45,741 nt of DNA from NCBI GenBank assembly GCA_945870145.1, contig CAMBQV010000004.1:1-45741 (forward strand), read 5' to 3'. Position numbers and translations under genes: made by a program. The stretch's first letter is position 1; each line of letters opens with the position of its first letter. Under the pieces are notes generated by a model. That model was not told the origin of the DNA, made no database searches, and was given only the letters and a program-made list of their open reading frames with translations. Positions 33,205 to 40,680 of the stretch are shown one piece after another. Source of the stretch: Akkermansia muciniphila. Lineage in GTDB: Bacteria; Verrucomicrobiota; Kiritimatiellia; RFP12; UBA1067.

Positions 33205-33231
33205 ATGTCTATTGACCAAATAGACATTTTT
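33205..33231 (+). promoter_or_regulatory. inverted repeat: possible operator (and weak terminator) at metY
   Basis: ATGTCTATT (33205-33213) and AATAGACAT (33219-33227) form a perfect 9-bp inverted repeat around GACCA, followed by a short T-run. It overlaps the -35 hexamer of the metY promoter, which suits repressor binding; as a terminator it would be weak because it is AT-rich. Confidence 0.6.
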
Positions 33232-33240
33232 GGATATAGT
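33212..33240 (+). promoter_or_regulatory. sigma70 promoter of metY-rrf2-thiS
   Basis: TTGACC (33212-33217) and TATAGT (33235-33240) with a 17-nt spacer; the start is near 33247 and a good AAAGGAG precedes the metY ATG at 33271. Confidence 0.65.
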
Positions 33241-33270
33241 TAAGAAACTTGATTTTTCTAAAGGAGATTT

Positions 33271-34551
33271 ATGACTGCTGAAACAAGACCACAAGGGCTG
33301 GGTACGATCGCCCTTCATGCGGGACAGGTGCCGGATCCGACAACAGGTTCGCGTACGGTCCCCCTCTACCAGACGGCTTCATATGTTTTTCGGGATGTTG
33401 AGCATGCGGCTAACCTCTTTGCGCTCAAGGAACCCGGCAACATCTATACCCGCCTGATGAATCCGACCACGGATGTCTTCGAGAAGCGTATGGCCGCGAT
33501 CGAAGGGGGCACCATGGCCTTGGCGACCGCCACGGGGCAGGCTGCGATCAGTTTCGCGTTGCTCGCGATTTCACAAGTCGGCGACCATTTTGTGGCCCTC
33601 GACAATCTCTATGGTGGCACGTATCAACTCTTTCATAACACCTTCCCGAAGTTGGCGCGCAAGGTCACCTTTGTGCCCTCAGACGCTTCTGCGGAGGTCA
33701 TCCGGAAAGCAATTCGCCCAGAGACCAAGGGCCTCTATGCGGAGATGATCGGTAATCCAAAATTGAATGTGGCTGACCTTGATATGCTCTCAGGTGTGGC
33801 TCGTGAAGCAGGTATTCCGTTGATTGTGGACAACACGGTCGGCGTCGGACTTGTGAAGCCTTTTGAACATGGGGCGGATATCATCGTCTCATCCGCGACA
33901 AAGTACATTGGTGGCCATGGAACCTCGCTGGGTGGCATTATCATCGAAAGCGGAAAATTCCCTTATAACAATGGGAAGTTCCCTGAGTTCACCACGCCGG
34001 ATCCCGGGTATCACGGACTCGTCTACTGGGACGCGCTGGGCAGTAGTTGCCTCTGCACGAAGATCCGGATCTCGCTGATGCGCGATATGGGCTTTACGCT
34101 GAGTCCGTTCAATGCACGTGAGTTTATCCTCGGCCTTGAAACCCTCCATCTGCGCCAGGCTTGCCACTGCGAGAATGCCCTGGCTGTCGCCCGTTTCCTA
34201 GCGAGCCATCCTCAGGTCGCCTGGGTCAATTACCCGGGACTGGAAACAGCGCCGACACACAGCTTGGCCAAAAAATATCTGAAGAATGGCTTCTGCGGCA
34301 TTGTCGGTTTTGGAATCAAAGGGGGCATGGCAGCGGGTATCAAGTTTGTGAACAGTCTAAAGCTCTTCTCGCACCTCGCCAACATTGGAGATGCCAAGAG
34401 CCTCGTGATCCATCCAGCTTCCACGACTCACCAGCAACTGACCGAAGCTGAACAGAAGGCCACAGGGGTCTCCCCTGACTTTATTCGCCTCTCGATCGGG
34501 CTAGAGGATATTAGTGACATTGTCGGCGATCTTCAGCAGGCACTCGGATAA
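33271..34551 (+). CDS. metY: O-acetylhomoserine sulfhydrylase
   Basis: A 426-residue PLP enzyme of the Cys/Met metabolism family. It makes homocysteine from O-acetylhomoserine and a sulfur donor. Motifs: LHAGQVPDPTTGSRTVPLYQT, YTRLMNPTTDVFEKRMAAIEGG, SSATKYIGGHG with the PLP-binding Lys, and FSHLANIGDAKSLVIHPASTTHQQL. The last segment is typical of MetY rather than MetB/MetC. It lies 21 nt upstream of an Rrf2 regulator and a ThiS-like carrier, making thiocarboxylate-dependent sulfur delivery a plausible alternative to free sulfide. Confidence 0.94.
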   Translation: MTAETRPQGLGTIALHAGQVPDPTTGSRTVPLYQTASYVFRDVEHAANLFALKEPGNIYTRLMNPTTDVFEKRMAAIEGGTMALATATGQAAISFALLAISQVGDHFVALDNLYGGTYQLFHNTFPKLARKVTFVPSDASAEVIRKAIRPETKGLYAEMIGNPKLNVADLDMLSGVAREAGIPLIVDNTVGVGLVKPFEHGADIIVSSATKYIGGHGTSLGGIIIESGKFPYNNGKFPEFTTPDPGYHGLVYWDALGSSCLCTKIRISLMRDMGFTLSPFNAREFILGLETLHLRQACHCENALAVARFLASHPQVAWVNYPGLETAPTHSLAKKYLKNGFCGIVGFGIKGGMAAGIKFVNSLKLFSHLANIGDAKSLVIHPASTTHQQLTEAEQKATGVSPDFIRLSIGLEDISDIVGDLQQALG

Positions 34552-34572
34552 AACGGAAAAGGCGAACTTGAC

Positions 34573-34977
34573 ATGAAACTCTCAACCATGGGCCGATACG
34601 GTCTTCGAACCTTGATGGATATCGCTGAGCATCAGCATGAGGGGTCTGTGACGCTACAATCCATTGCCAAGCGCCAGGAGCTCTCTCAGAAGTATCTGTG
34701 GCACGTGATTACGCCCATGAAGAATGCAGGGCTGATCAAGGTGACACGAGGTGCAGGCGGGGGATATAAACTTGCTCTTGAGCCTGAGCAGATTACGCTT
34801 TTAGATATTCTAAGTGCTGTGGAAGGGAAAATTTGTATTGTCCCCTGCGTCCACTCGGCCTCTAGTTGTAAGCGTTCGCGAACCTGTACCGCCAAGACGG
34901 CCTGGGAAACGGTGAATGATGCGATCTGTAATTCTCTAAAGACATTGACGCTCGGTTCACTCCTAAATCCCTCATAA
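34573..34977 (+). CDS. Rrf2-family transcriptional regulator
   Basis: A 134-residue winged-helix regulator starting MKLSTMGRYGLRTLMDIAEH, the family hallmark. Cysteines 88, 92, 99 and 105 (C-x3-C-x6-C-x5-C) resemble the cluster-binding loop of IscR/NsrR-type members, with one extra Cys, so it may sense Fe-S status, sulfur or redox. CymR-type members control Cys/Met genes without a cluster, which is the main alternative. Encoded within the metY operon, it is a natural candidate to bind the inverted repeat at 33205-33227. Confidence 0.88.
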   Translation: MKLSTMGRYGLRTLMDIAEHQHEGSVTLQSIAKRQELSQKYLWHVITPMKNAGLIKVTRGAGGGYKLALEPEQITLLDILSAVEGKICIVPCVHSASSCKRSRTCTAKTAWETVNDAICNSLKTLTLGSLLNPS

Positions 34978-34987
34978 GGAGTTGCTC

Positions 34988-35191
34988 ATGAATACCGTGA
35001 TCATCAATGGTGTGGCACGTCCGTTGGGAGACGCAAAGACAATCGCTGAACTCTTTGAGGCGCTTCGCGTCTCCGCAGTTAAGAAGGCTGTTGAGAAGAA
35101 TGGCGAGATCATACCTGCAACAGCCTGGGCCACCACTGGACTCAACTCTGGCGATACCCTCGAAATCATCCAGTTCGTGGGCGGAGGGTAA
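34988..35191 (+). CDS. ThiS-like sulfur carrier protein
   Basis: A 67-residue ubiquitin-fold protein ending FVGGG; the C-terminal Gly-Gly can be adenylated and converted to a thiocarboxylate. It is similar in length and fold to ThiS. The ATG at 34988 has AAGGAG (34976-34981) 6 nt upstream, overlapping the Rrf2 stop; an upstream TTG is within that site. Context with metY recalls the HcyS-MetY system of Wolinella succinogenes, in which a ThiS-like protein donates sulfur for homocysteine. No ThiF-like or JAB peptidase gene is adjacent, so thiamine synthesis remains possible. Confidence 0.85.
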   Translation: MNTVIINGVARPLGDAKTIAELFEALRVSAVKKAVEKNGEIIPATAWATTGLNSGDTLEIIQFVGGG

Positions 35192-35215
35192 CTTTTACCC
35201 TTTATTTCAGTGAGC

Positions 35216-35232
35216 GGGGGTGCCCCCCCCCC
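35216..35232. other. G5-TG-C10 homopolymer hairpin
   Basis: GGGGG (35216-35220) is followed by TG and ten C residues (35223-35232). Long poly-C runs are prone to slippage and to sequencing error. It lies between the thiS stop and the terminator. Confidence 0.7.
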
Positions 35233-35235
35233 GTG

Positions 35236-35266
35236 AACGCGTGGCTAGAAGCGGCGCGTTTTTTTT
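35236..35266 (+). terminator. intrinsic terminator of the metY operon
   Basis: AACGCG (35236-35241) pairs with CGCGTT (35255-35260), followed by a run of T residues to 35266. Confidence 0.75.
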
Positions 35267-35299
35267 GTTTTTCTGTTTTCTTTTGGAGGCTGACCACTA

Positions 35300-35305
35300 T
35301 ATAAT
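35300..35305 (+). promoter_or_regulatory. -10 element (TATAAT) upstream of the Na/Pi transporter
   Basis: A perfect TATAAT lies about 100 nt upstream of the transporter ATG, with no good -35 and no clear 11-nt-period Pho box, unlike pstS and pstC. It may need an activator or be an extended-leader promoter. Confidence 0.4.
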
Positions 35306-35408
35306 ACAACCCATAATTATCCTAATAATCACTGGATATGGATTGCCGTTTTGTTGGCGCATAGATAGCATGTGCATGGCTTAGCATTCATACATAAGGA
35401 GAGGCTTT

Positions 35409-37016
35409 ATGACAGGACTCTTGATGATTCTGGGTGGGTTGGCGTTGTTTATGTACGGGATCCGACTGCTCAGCGCCGGGATGGAGAAGCTGGCAGGCGA
35501 AAAGATCCAAAAATGGTTAAACAAGGTCACGGAGAGTCGTTTTAGGAGTGCTGTCTTTGGTACCGTTGGAACCGCGGTTCTGCAGAGTAGCGGCCTGTTG
35601 ATGGTCACGATGATTGGCTTGATCAATGCCAATTTGATGACGGTTCAGCAATCGATTGGCATCATGTTGGGCCAAGAGATCGGAACGACTATTACCGCCC
35701 AGATCGTCGCCTTTGACATTGGGGCCACGCGTCTCTTGTTGGTCATCGTCGGTCTTTTCTTCCTTGAGTTTTTCGCGAATCATGATTGGAAGAAGTATGG
35801 CGAAATTCTGATGGGGCTCGGACTGATTTTTGTTGGCATGAGTTACATGTCTAAGTCGCTGGAATATTTGATACAGATTAAATTTTTTGCGGATGGGCTG
35901 GTGATGATGGGGCAACGTCCTCTTATTGGTATTCTGGCTGGCCTGATTGCCACCTCGATCACGCAGAGCAGTACAGCCGTGACCAGCATGGCGGTTGCGA
36001 TGGGCATGAATCATTCGATCACCCTTGGGGGGGCAGTCGGCATTATTTTGGGGGCTAACATCGGGTCCTGTATCACAGGCTTTATTGCCTCCCTCGGCCA
36101 GGCCTCAGCCGCTCGTCAGGCTTCCATTGCTCAGATCATGATCAATGTGTTTGGAGTGATTGTTTTCATGCCTTTTATTGCGGAGTATACTCGGCTTGTT
36201 GAGATGACCTCGAGCGAACTTCCCCGTCAGATCGCCAATGCACACACCATATTTAACGTGGCAGTCAGTCTCGCCCTTCTGCCCTTTATTAAGCAAATTG
36301 CGCAGCTCTCAGGATTTTTAACCCCCGCTTCTCATGCGCCTGAGAAGGTCAAGGCGACCATCTATATTGACGAGATGCAATATAGCGTTCCTTCTGTGGC
36401 CCTAAGTGAGGCCTCTCGAGAGTTTGTTCGCGTGGCAGAGATCACGGCTCAAATGGTACATGATAGCTATACCGCGTTGATCGACTTGGATTCTAAAAGC
36501 ATTAAGAGTGTTTTAAATCATGAGGAGAAGCTGGTCGACCCCATCTGCAAAGAACTGGGAAAATTTGTCAATATGCTCCTCAATAAAGAGGTTACACTGG
36601 GTCAGCAACAACGGTGTTTCCAGATTAAGAATCTTCTGGTGGATATTGAACGTGTGGGTGACTTGGCAGAGGAAGTGGCTGGGTTTGGGTTGGAACGGAT
36701 CGAAAACAAGGCTGGATTCACGGATGCGGCACTTGAAGACTTGAAGTTGCTGTGGACACATGCTCATCGTACATATACCCTTTCCATTCAGGCCTTCGCT
36801 GAAGGCAATAAGGAACTCGCTAAGCAAGTTTCTGCACTCGAGAACGAGTTTGACAGGTTGTACTGGCGTACTCGCCAGGGGCACATCCATCGTATCGAGC
36901 AGGGTCTTTGCCATCCCACGTCCGATGTGATTTTTACAGAAACGTTGCGTATTCTTGAGCGTATTAGTGACCATGCAGACAATTTAGCCGTCAGCGTGAT
37001 GCGGACGGGTGGCTAA
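35409..37016 (+). CDS. Na+/phosphate cotransporter with C-terminal PhoU-like domain
   Basis: A 535-residue inner-membrane protein of the NptA/YjbB type. The two inverted-repeat QSS motifs are VLQSSG at residues 58-62 and ITQSSTAVTS around 184-193. Eight or so hydrophobic segments cover residues 1-310. The C-terminal 220 residues form a PhoU-like helical domain with DIERVGDLAEEVA and RISDHADNLA. It likely moves inorganic phosphate with Na+, with the PhoU-like domain sensing or regulating. AAGGAG lies upstream of the ATG. It precedes phoB by 12 nt, tying it to the phosphate response. Confidence 0.9.
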   Translation: MTGLLMILGGLALFMYGIRLLSAGMEKLAGEKIQKWLNKVTESRFRSAVFGTVGTAVLQSSGLLMVTMIGLINANLMTVQQSIGIMLGQEIGTTITAQIVAFDIGATRLLLVIVGLFFLEFFANHDWKKYGEILMGLGLIFVGMSYMSKSLEYLIQIKFFADGLVMMGQRPLIGILAGLIATSITQSSTAVTSMAVAMGMNHSITLGGAVGIILGANIGSCITGFIASLGQASAARQASIAQIMINVFGVIVFMPFIAEYTRLVEMTSSELPRQIANAHTIFNVAVSLALLPFIKQIAQLSGFLTPASHAPEKVKATIYIDEMQYSVPSVALSEASREFVRVAEITAQMVHDSYTALIDLDSKSIKSVLNHEEKLVDPICKELGKFVNMLLNKEVTLGQQQRCFQIKNLLVDIERVGDLAEEVAGFGLERIENKAGFTDAALEDLKLLWTHAHRTYTLSIQAFAEGNKELAKQVSALENEFDRLYWRTRQGHIHRIEQGLCHPTSDVIFTETLRILERISDHADNLAVSVMRTGG

Positions 37017-37028
37017 GGCTTTTCTATT

Positions 37029-37718
37029 ATGGCAAATGAAACAATATTGCTGGTTGAAGATGATGCCGATATCCGGGAACTCGTCCGTTACAATATGGAA
37101 CGGGAGGGATATAAGGTTGTTGCGAGTGCGTCAGCGGAGCTTGCCAAAAGTGCCCTCGCAAAAAAAGTACCCAACCTCATTCTATTAGATCTGATGTTGC
37201 CTGGTATGGATGGCTTCTCATTTTGCCGCGAGTTACGCAAGGATGAACGCACGGCAAAGACTCCTGTCATCATGGTAACGGCACGCGTGGAGGATGCGGA
37301 TATCGTCGCTGGCCTAGAGGTGGGCGCAGATGATTATGTGACCAAACCGTTTAGCGCTCGGGTTCTTGTTGCACGGGTCAAGACGGCTTTGCGTCGCAGG
37401 GAGGTTGAGCCTGAGGACTCTTCTGCCACGCTCACTCGAGGTCCCTTTGAGATTGACCGTACACATCATGTGGCGAAGGTCAAGGGCAAGCCTGTTGCTT
37501 TAACGATTGGCGAATTCAAGGTTCTGGAACTCTTTATGCGGCGTCCAGGCGTTGTCTTTTCGCGCTATCAGATTGTGGATGCCATCCATGACGGGGAACA
37601 TGCTTCGACTGACCGTGCGGTGGATGTGCTGATCGTAGGTTTGCGTAAAAAACTTGGCGCCTGCTCTGATTGGATCGAGACGATCCGTGGGGTAGGCTAT
37701 TGCATGAGAATACCATGA
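37029..37718 (+). CDS. phoB: phosphate regulon response regulator PhoB
   Basis: A 229-residue OmpR-family regulator. The receiver domain has acidic residues E10-D12 (VEDDAD), the phospho-acceptor D54 (LLDLMLPGMDG), T in MVTAR and K in VTKPFSARVL. The C-terminal winged helix includes LTIGEFKVLELFMRRPG, RAVDVLIVGLRKKL and TIRGVGYCM. Neighbouring phoR and pst genes identify it as PhoB rather than another OmpR protein. It probably activates pstS and pstC through the 11-nt-period arrays upstream of them. Its stop overlaps the phoR ATG by 4 nt (ATGA). Confidence 0.93.
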   Translation: MANETILLVEDDADIRELVRYNMEREGYKVVASASAELAKSALAKKVPNLILLDLMLPGMDGFSFCRELRKDERTAKTPVIMVTARVEDADIVAGLEVGADDYVTKPFSARVLVARVKTALRRREVEPEDSSATLTRGPFEIDRTHHVAKVKGKPVALTIGEFKVLELFMRRPGVVFSRYQIVDAIHDGEHASTDRAVDVLIVGLRKKLGACSDWIETIRGVGYCMRIP

Positions 37719-39124
37719 AAAACCAGACGCTCTTCTTTCAATTTTTTGGACTGCAGATCCTTGTCTTGCTCGGGGCAATCGGCTTTGTAGCGGGCTACAC
37801 GTGGTTTGTGACCCAAGAGGCCTTCAAGCGTCAGTGGGTCAAGGAGCTGGCGTCGCAGGCTCAGGTCCTGGCTAGCGTGCTTCCGGATAATCAAGGTGAA
37901 GTACAACAGGCAGAGGTCGAGCGTGTTTTTAAACGAGTCGCGGGAACCGGCGGATATCGCTTCACGTGTATACGGGCAGATGGCGTAGTCCTTGCCGATA
38001 CAGAGGTGGATGCGTTAAAGCTCCAAACGCATAAGGATCGTCCGGAGATACGAGAGGCTTTGAAAAACGGTACGGGTTTCCAGACGCGTTATAGTGTAAG
38101 TCTTGGCAAGAATATGCTTTATCTGGCTCAGCGTGTCCCAGCCGAGGGACCGGCAAAGGCGGTTATCCGTCTCGCTGTTCCAGAACGTACGATCCTGCAT
38201 GAGCTAACACTCTCCAAGCAGATGATGGTGCTCCTTGTCGTTTTTGTTTTTCTCGTTGCTCTTTCGGTAAGCTACTGGACCTCTTTACGGATCATCGGGC
38301 CCGTATCTGACATTCAGAAGGGGGTCCAGCAATTGGGAAATGGCGACTTCTCTGTTCGGTTGCAAATTCCTCCCGTACCTCACTTAGCTCATCTGGCCCG
38401 TGCGATCAACCAGATGGCGGAACGGATCGAAAAGTTGTCAACCATCCGCCAGGATTTTGTGGCCAATGTCTCCCATGAACTACGGACACCCGTGACCTCG
38501 ATCAAGGGTTTTGCAGAGACCCTTTTGGATGGCGCCAAAGACTCGCCCAAGGACTGCGAGCGATTTCTCGGTATCATCCTCCGGCAAACGACCCAGCTGG
38601 AGTCTATTATCCATGATCTCCTCGAACTGTCGCGCATGGAACACAATTCGTTTCAGAACCTTGATAAGTTTCCAACAGCTCTTGAAGAGACAATCAGGAA
38701 TGCGGTCGCCCTCTGTCAAAGCCGTGCCGACGAGAAAGGTGTGACTGTGCGAATCTCTAGTGAGCCTGGGTTGATCGCAAACATCCACGCGATCTTTATC
38801 GAGCAGGCATTACTGAACCTGATTGACAATGCGCTCAAATATGGTGTGACACCTGAAGCACCCTTCATTGACATCTCGTCGGCGCGGGAAGGTCAAAGTT
38901 TTGTCATTACCGTTAAGGATTATGGACATGGCATACCTTCTGCTCATCTCGATCGTATTTTTGAGCGCTTCTATCGGGTCGATAAAGGGCGCAGTCGCGA
39001 AATGGGCGGTACGGGATTAGGCCTCTCCATTGTCAAGCACATCGCCTTGATTCACGGCGGCTCCGTCCGTGTGACGAGCGAACTCGGCAAGGGCACCGCC
39101 TTTACGCTGGCCCTGCCTGTTTAA
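37715..39124 (+). CDS. phoR: phosphate regulon sensor histidine kinase PhoR
   Basis: A 469-residue membrane kinase. TM1 is at about 7-31, an extracytoplasmic sensor region at about 32-168, TM2 at about 170-190, and a HAMP-like linker at 190-243. The HisKA phosphorylation motif FVANVSHELRTPVTS has H254, and the HATPase domain has NLIDNALKYG, DYGHGIP and GGTGLGLSIVKHI. The ATG at 37715 overlaps the phoB stop; a longer frame from 37670 would run inside phoB and is rejected. It differs from E. coli PhoR in having a sizeable external domain, as in Gram-positive PhoR. Confidence 0.93.
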   Translation: MKNQTLFFQFFGLQILVLLGAIGFVAGYTWFVTQEAFKRQWVKELASQAQVLASVLPDNQGEVQQAEVERVFKRVAGTGGYRFTCIRADGVVLADTEVDALKLQTHKDRPEIREALKNGTGFQTRYSVSLGKNMLYLAQRVPAEGPAKAVIRLAVPERTILHELTLSKQMMVLLVVFVFLVALSVSYWTSLRIIGPVSDIQKGVQQLGNGDFSVRLQIPPVPHLAHLARAINQMAERIEKLSTIRQDFVANVSHELRTPVTSIKGFAETLLDGAKDSPKDCERFLGIILRQTTQLESIIHDLLELSRMEHNSFQNLDKFPTALEETIRNAVALCQSRADEKGVTVRISSEPGLIANIHAIFIEQALLNLIDNALKYGVTPEAPFIDISSAREGQSFVITVKDYGHGIPSAHLDRIFERFYRVDKGRSREMGGTGLGLSIVKHIALIHGGSVRVTSELGKGTAFTLALPV

Positions 39125-39136
39125 AGCTCACACAAA

Positions 39137-39180
39137 TTTAACAAAACCTTCATCATTTATTAACACAAATCGTGTTTAAT
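39137..39180 (+). promoter_or_regulatory. putative Pho box and promoter of pstS
   Basis: Three 7-mers in an 11-nt period, TTTAACA (39137), CTTCATC (39148) and ATTAACA (39159), are followed after 9 nt by a TTTAAT -10 element (39175-39180). There is no -35 consensus, as expected for PhoB-activated promoters. Confidence 0.65.
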
Positions 39181-39228
39181 TATCCTCATCTGAACATAAT
39201 TAGGTTCAGGAAACGAAAGGATAAATGT

Positions 39229-40065
39229 ATGAAGAATATGATGTTACTTGCAGCAAGCGTGATGACCGGTTGTCTTTGCGTACAGGCGCAGGATAAACTG
39301 ACGCTTGATGGTTCAACCACAGTAGGACCAATTGCAAAGGCCTTTGCAGAGTATCACATGAGGCAGAATCCGGGTACCACGATCACGGTCAGTGAATCGG
39401 GGAGCGGAAATGGCGCCAAGGCACTCTTGAATGGCACGTGTGATATCGCCACCCTTTCTCGCGATCTAAAAGAGACCGAGCGAAAGGCAATGAAGGAGAA
39501 GGGAATCACCCCTGTCCAGCACGTCGTGGCCTTTGATGCTCTGCCCCTCATGGTGCATCCCTCGAACAAAGTCAAGGGCCTGACAGTCGCTCAGGTTAGG
39601 GATATCTTTACAGGCAAGATCAAAAACTGGAAGGATGTCGGCGGTTCGGATTTAGCCATTGTGCTCGTCAGCCGTGACACCAACAGTGGCACGTACGAGT
39701 CCTTTAAAGATCTGGTTCTGGCAAAGGATGATAGGATTTCAGAGGGCGCGGAGTATGTCGGTAGCAACGGAGCGATCCGCCAGCGCGTCCAAGTCACCAA
39801 GGGTGCTATTGGTTATGCTGGGCTCGGGTTTGTCGACCGTTCGGTCAAGGCTCTCGAGATCAATGGCATCGTCCCTTGCGTGGAGACCGTTCGTAGCAAG
39901 ACGTATCCTCTCGCTCGTCCACTTTTCATGTTCACGAATGGTGAACCCAAGGCCGAGTCGCTCAGCGCTCGCTTCCTGGGACTCGCCCTCACGGACAAGG
40001 GACAGGAGATTATTGAGGAGATCGGCTTCATTCCTGTTGAGGTGAAGAAGACCGAGAAGAAGTAA
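39229..40065 (+). CDS. pstS: phosphate ABC transporter substrate-binding protein PstS
   Basis: A 278-residue periplasmic phosphate-binding protein. A signal peptide (MKNMMLLAASVMTGCLCVQA) precedes LTLDGSTTVGPIAKAFAEYH and SESGSGNGAKALLNGTCDIATLSR, whose Ser, Gly and Asp/Arg residues line the phosphate site. SRDTNSGTYESFK and GAIGYAGLGFV are also typical. The ATG at 39229 has AAAGGA 7 nt upstream; a GTG at 39172 overlaps the promoter. A TGC inside the signal could be a lipobox, so anchoring is possible. It is cut off from pstCAB by a terminator and a 615-nt repeat spacer. Confidence 0.93.
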   Translation: MKNMMLLAASVMTGCLCVQAQDKLTLDGSTTVGPIAKAFAEYHMRQNPGTTITVSESGSGNGAKALLNGTCDIATLSRDLKETERKAMKEKGITPVQHVVAFDALPLMVHPSNKVKGLTVAQVRDIFTGKIKNWKDVGGSDLAIVLVSRDTNSGTYESFKDLVLAKDDRISEGAEYVGSNGAIRQRVQVTKGAIGYAGLGFVDRSVKALEINGIVPCVETVRSKTYPLARPLFMFTNGEPKAESLSARFLGLALTDKGQEIIEEIGFIPVEVKKTEKK

Positions 40066-40072
40066 TCAGTGA

Positions 40073-40131
40073 TCCGCCTTCGCCAAGGCTTCCACCTTCG
40101 CGAATACGGCTACGGTGGACAAGACGGCGGA
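40073..40131. repeat. nested hairpin containing dispersed 24-nt repeat, copy 2
   Basis: TCCGCC (40073) pairs with GGCGGA (40126) and TCCACC (40091) with GGTGGA (40114). Bases 40095-40118 are an inverted copy (22/24) of 10005-10028. Confidence 0.7.
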
Positions 40132-40149
40132 CAAGTCAGTAATCAGTTG

Positions 40150-40188
40150 AAAGAGGGGTGGGATTAATTTCCCATCCCTCTTTTTTTT
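40150..40188 (+). terminator. strong intrinsic terminator after pstS
   Basis: AAAGAGGGGTGGGA (40150-40163) pairs with TCCCATCCCTCTTT (40170-40183), with one G-U pair and a 6-nt loop, followed by T to 40188. It explains high pstS versus lower pstCAB expression. Confidence 0.88.
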
Positions 40189-40193
40189 GTTAC

Positions 40194-40336
40194 GGCGGCG
40201 CGCTTGTCTATAACTTGGCCAAAATGTCTCACACAAAGCCACAAAGGGCACAAAGAAATTAAAAGATAAAACATGTTTCTCCTCTTTGTGGACTTAGTGG
40301 CTTCGTGTGAGAAAGTTATTCATTCGTTTATTCCCG
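40194..40336. repeat. intergenic repeat module, copy 1
   Basis: The header GGCGGCG...TATAACTTG (40194-40217) is followed by arms 40227-40255 and 40284-40312, which are inverted repeats at 25 of 29 positions and contain CACAAAG units at 40232, 40240 and 40249. The tail is AAAGTTATTCATTCG... (40312-40336). The whole forms a large stem-loop. Confidence 0.8.
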
Positions 40337-40343
40337 CTCCCCG

Positions 40344-40532
40344 GGCGGCGGGCTTGCCTATAACTTGATTTGATTTAACCGCAAAGAACACAAAGATCTC
40401 AAAGATCAACTTCTAAATTCTTTGTTTCGCAATCAGATGTGCCCCTCTTTTCTCTGTGTTCTCTGCGTTCCTTGCGGTAAAAAATCTTCTCTGCGCCTCT
40501 GGGGGATAAAGTTACTCGTTCGTTTATTTCCG
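40344..40532. repeat. intergenic repeat module, copy 2
   Basis: The header (40344-40367) matches copy 1 at 22/24. The arms are 40374-40404 (9-nt period CGCAAAGAA, CACAAAGAT, CTCAAAGAT) and 40451-40481 (roughly the reverse complement). The tail (40508-40532) matches copy 1 at 22/25. Loop and arm sequences differ from copy 1 while header and tail are kept. Confidence 0.8.
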
Positions 40533-40540
40533 GGGTATTA

Positions 40541-40575
40541 ACTGCCAACTGCTACTGCCGACTGCTACTGCCCCG
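40541..40575. repeat. 13-nt repeat of ACTGCC type
   Basis: ACTGCCAACTGCT (40541), ACTGCCGACTGCT (40554) and ACTGCCC (40567) follow in register, the same motif as at 18136-18169. Confidence 0.75.
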
Positions 40576-40595
40576 CCCCGCTCGGTGGGCTTGCT

Positions 40596-40650
40596 TCTAA
40601 CACAATCCAAACAAAACACTCATACGTGATTAACAGGGAAGAACTATGAT
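40596..40650 (+). promoter_or_regulatory. putative Pho box and promoter of pstCAB
   Basis: Four 7-mers in an 11-nt period, TCTAACA (40596), CCAAACA (40607), ACTCATA (40618) and ATTAACA (40629), are followed after 9 nt by TATGAT (40645-40650). The last box and the 9-nt spacing are identical to those at pstS. Confidence 0.62.
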
Positions 40651-40680
40651 AGCAACCATACAAACCAAGGAAGAGACCTG

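Larger units (their letters stand above)
40066..40680. other. 615-nt repeat-filled spacer between pstS and pstC
   Basis: No gene is supported here. In order it holds a nested hairpin with the dispersed 24-nt repeat (40073-40131), the pstS terminator (40150-40188), two repeat modules with hairpins (40194-40336, 40344-40532), 13-nt repeats (40541-40575), a partial third module header near 40583, and the pstC Pho box and promoter (40596-40650). Confidence 0.85.

Noticed and set aside
39172-39228. Extended N-terminus of PstS from a GTG at 39172
   Set aside because: It would translate the promoter -10 region and delay the signal peptide by 19 residues; the ATG at 39229 has a proper ribosome-binding site.
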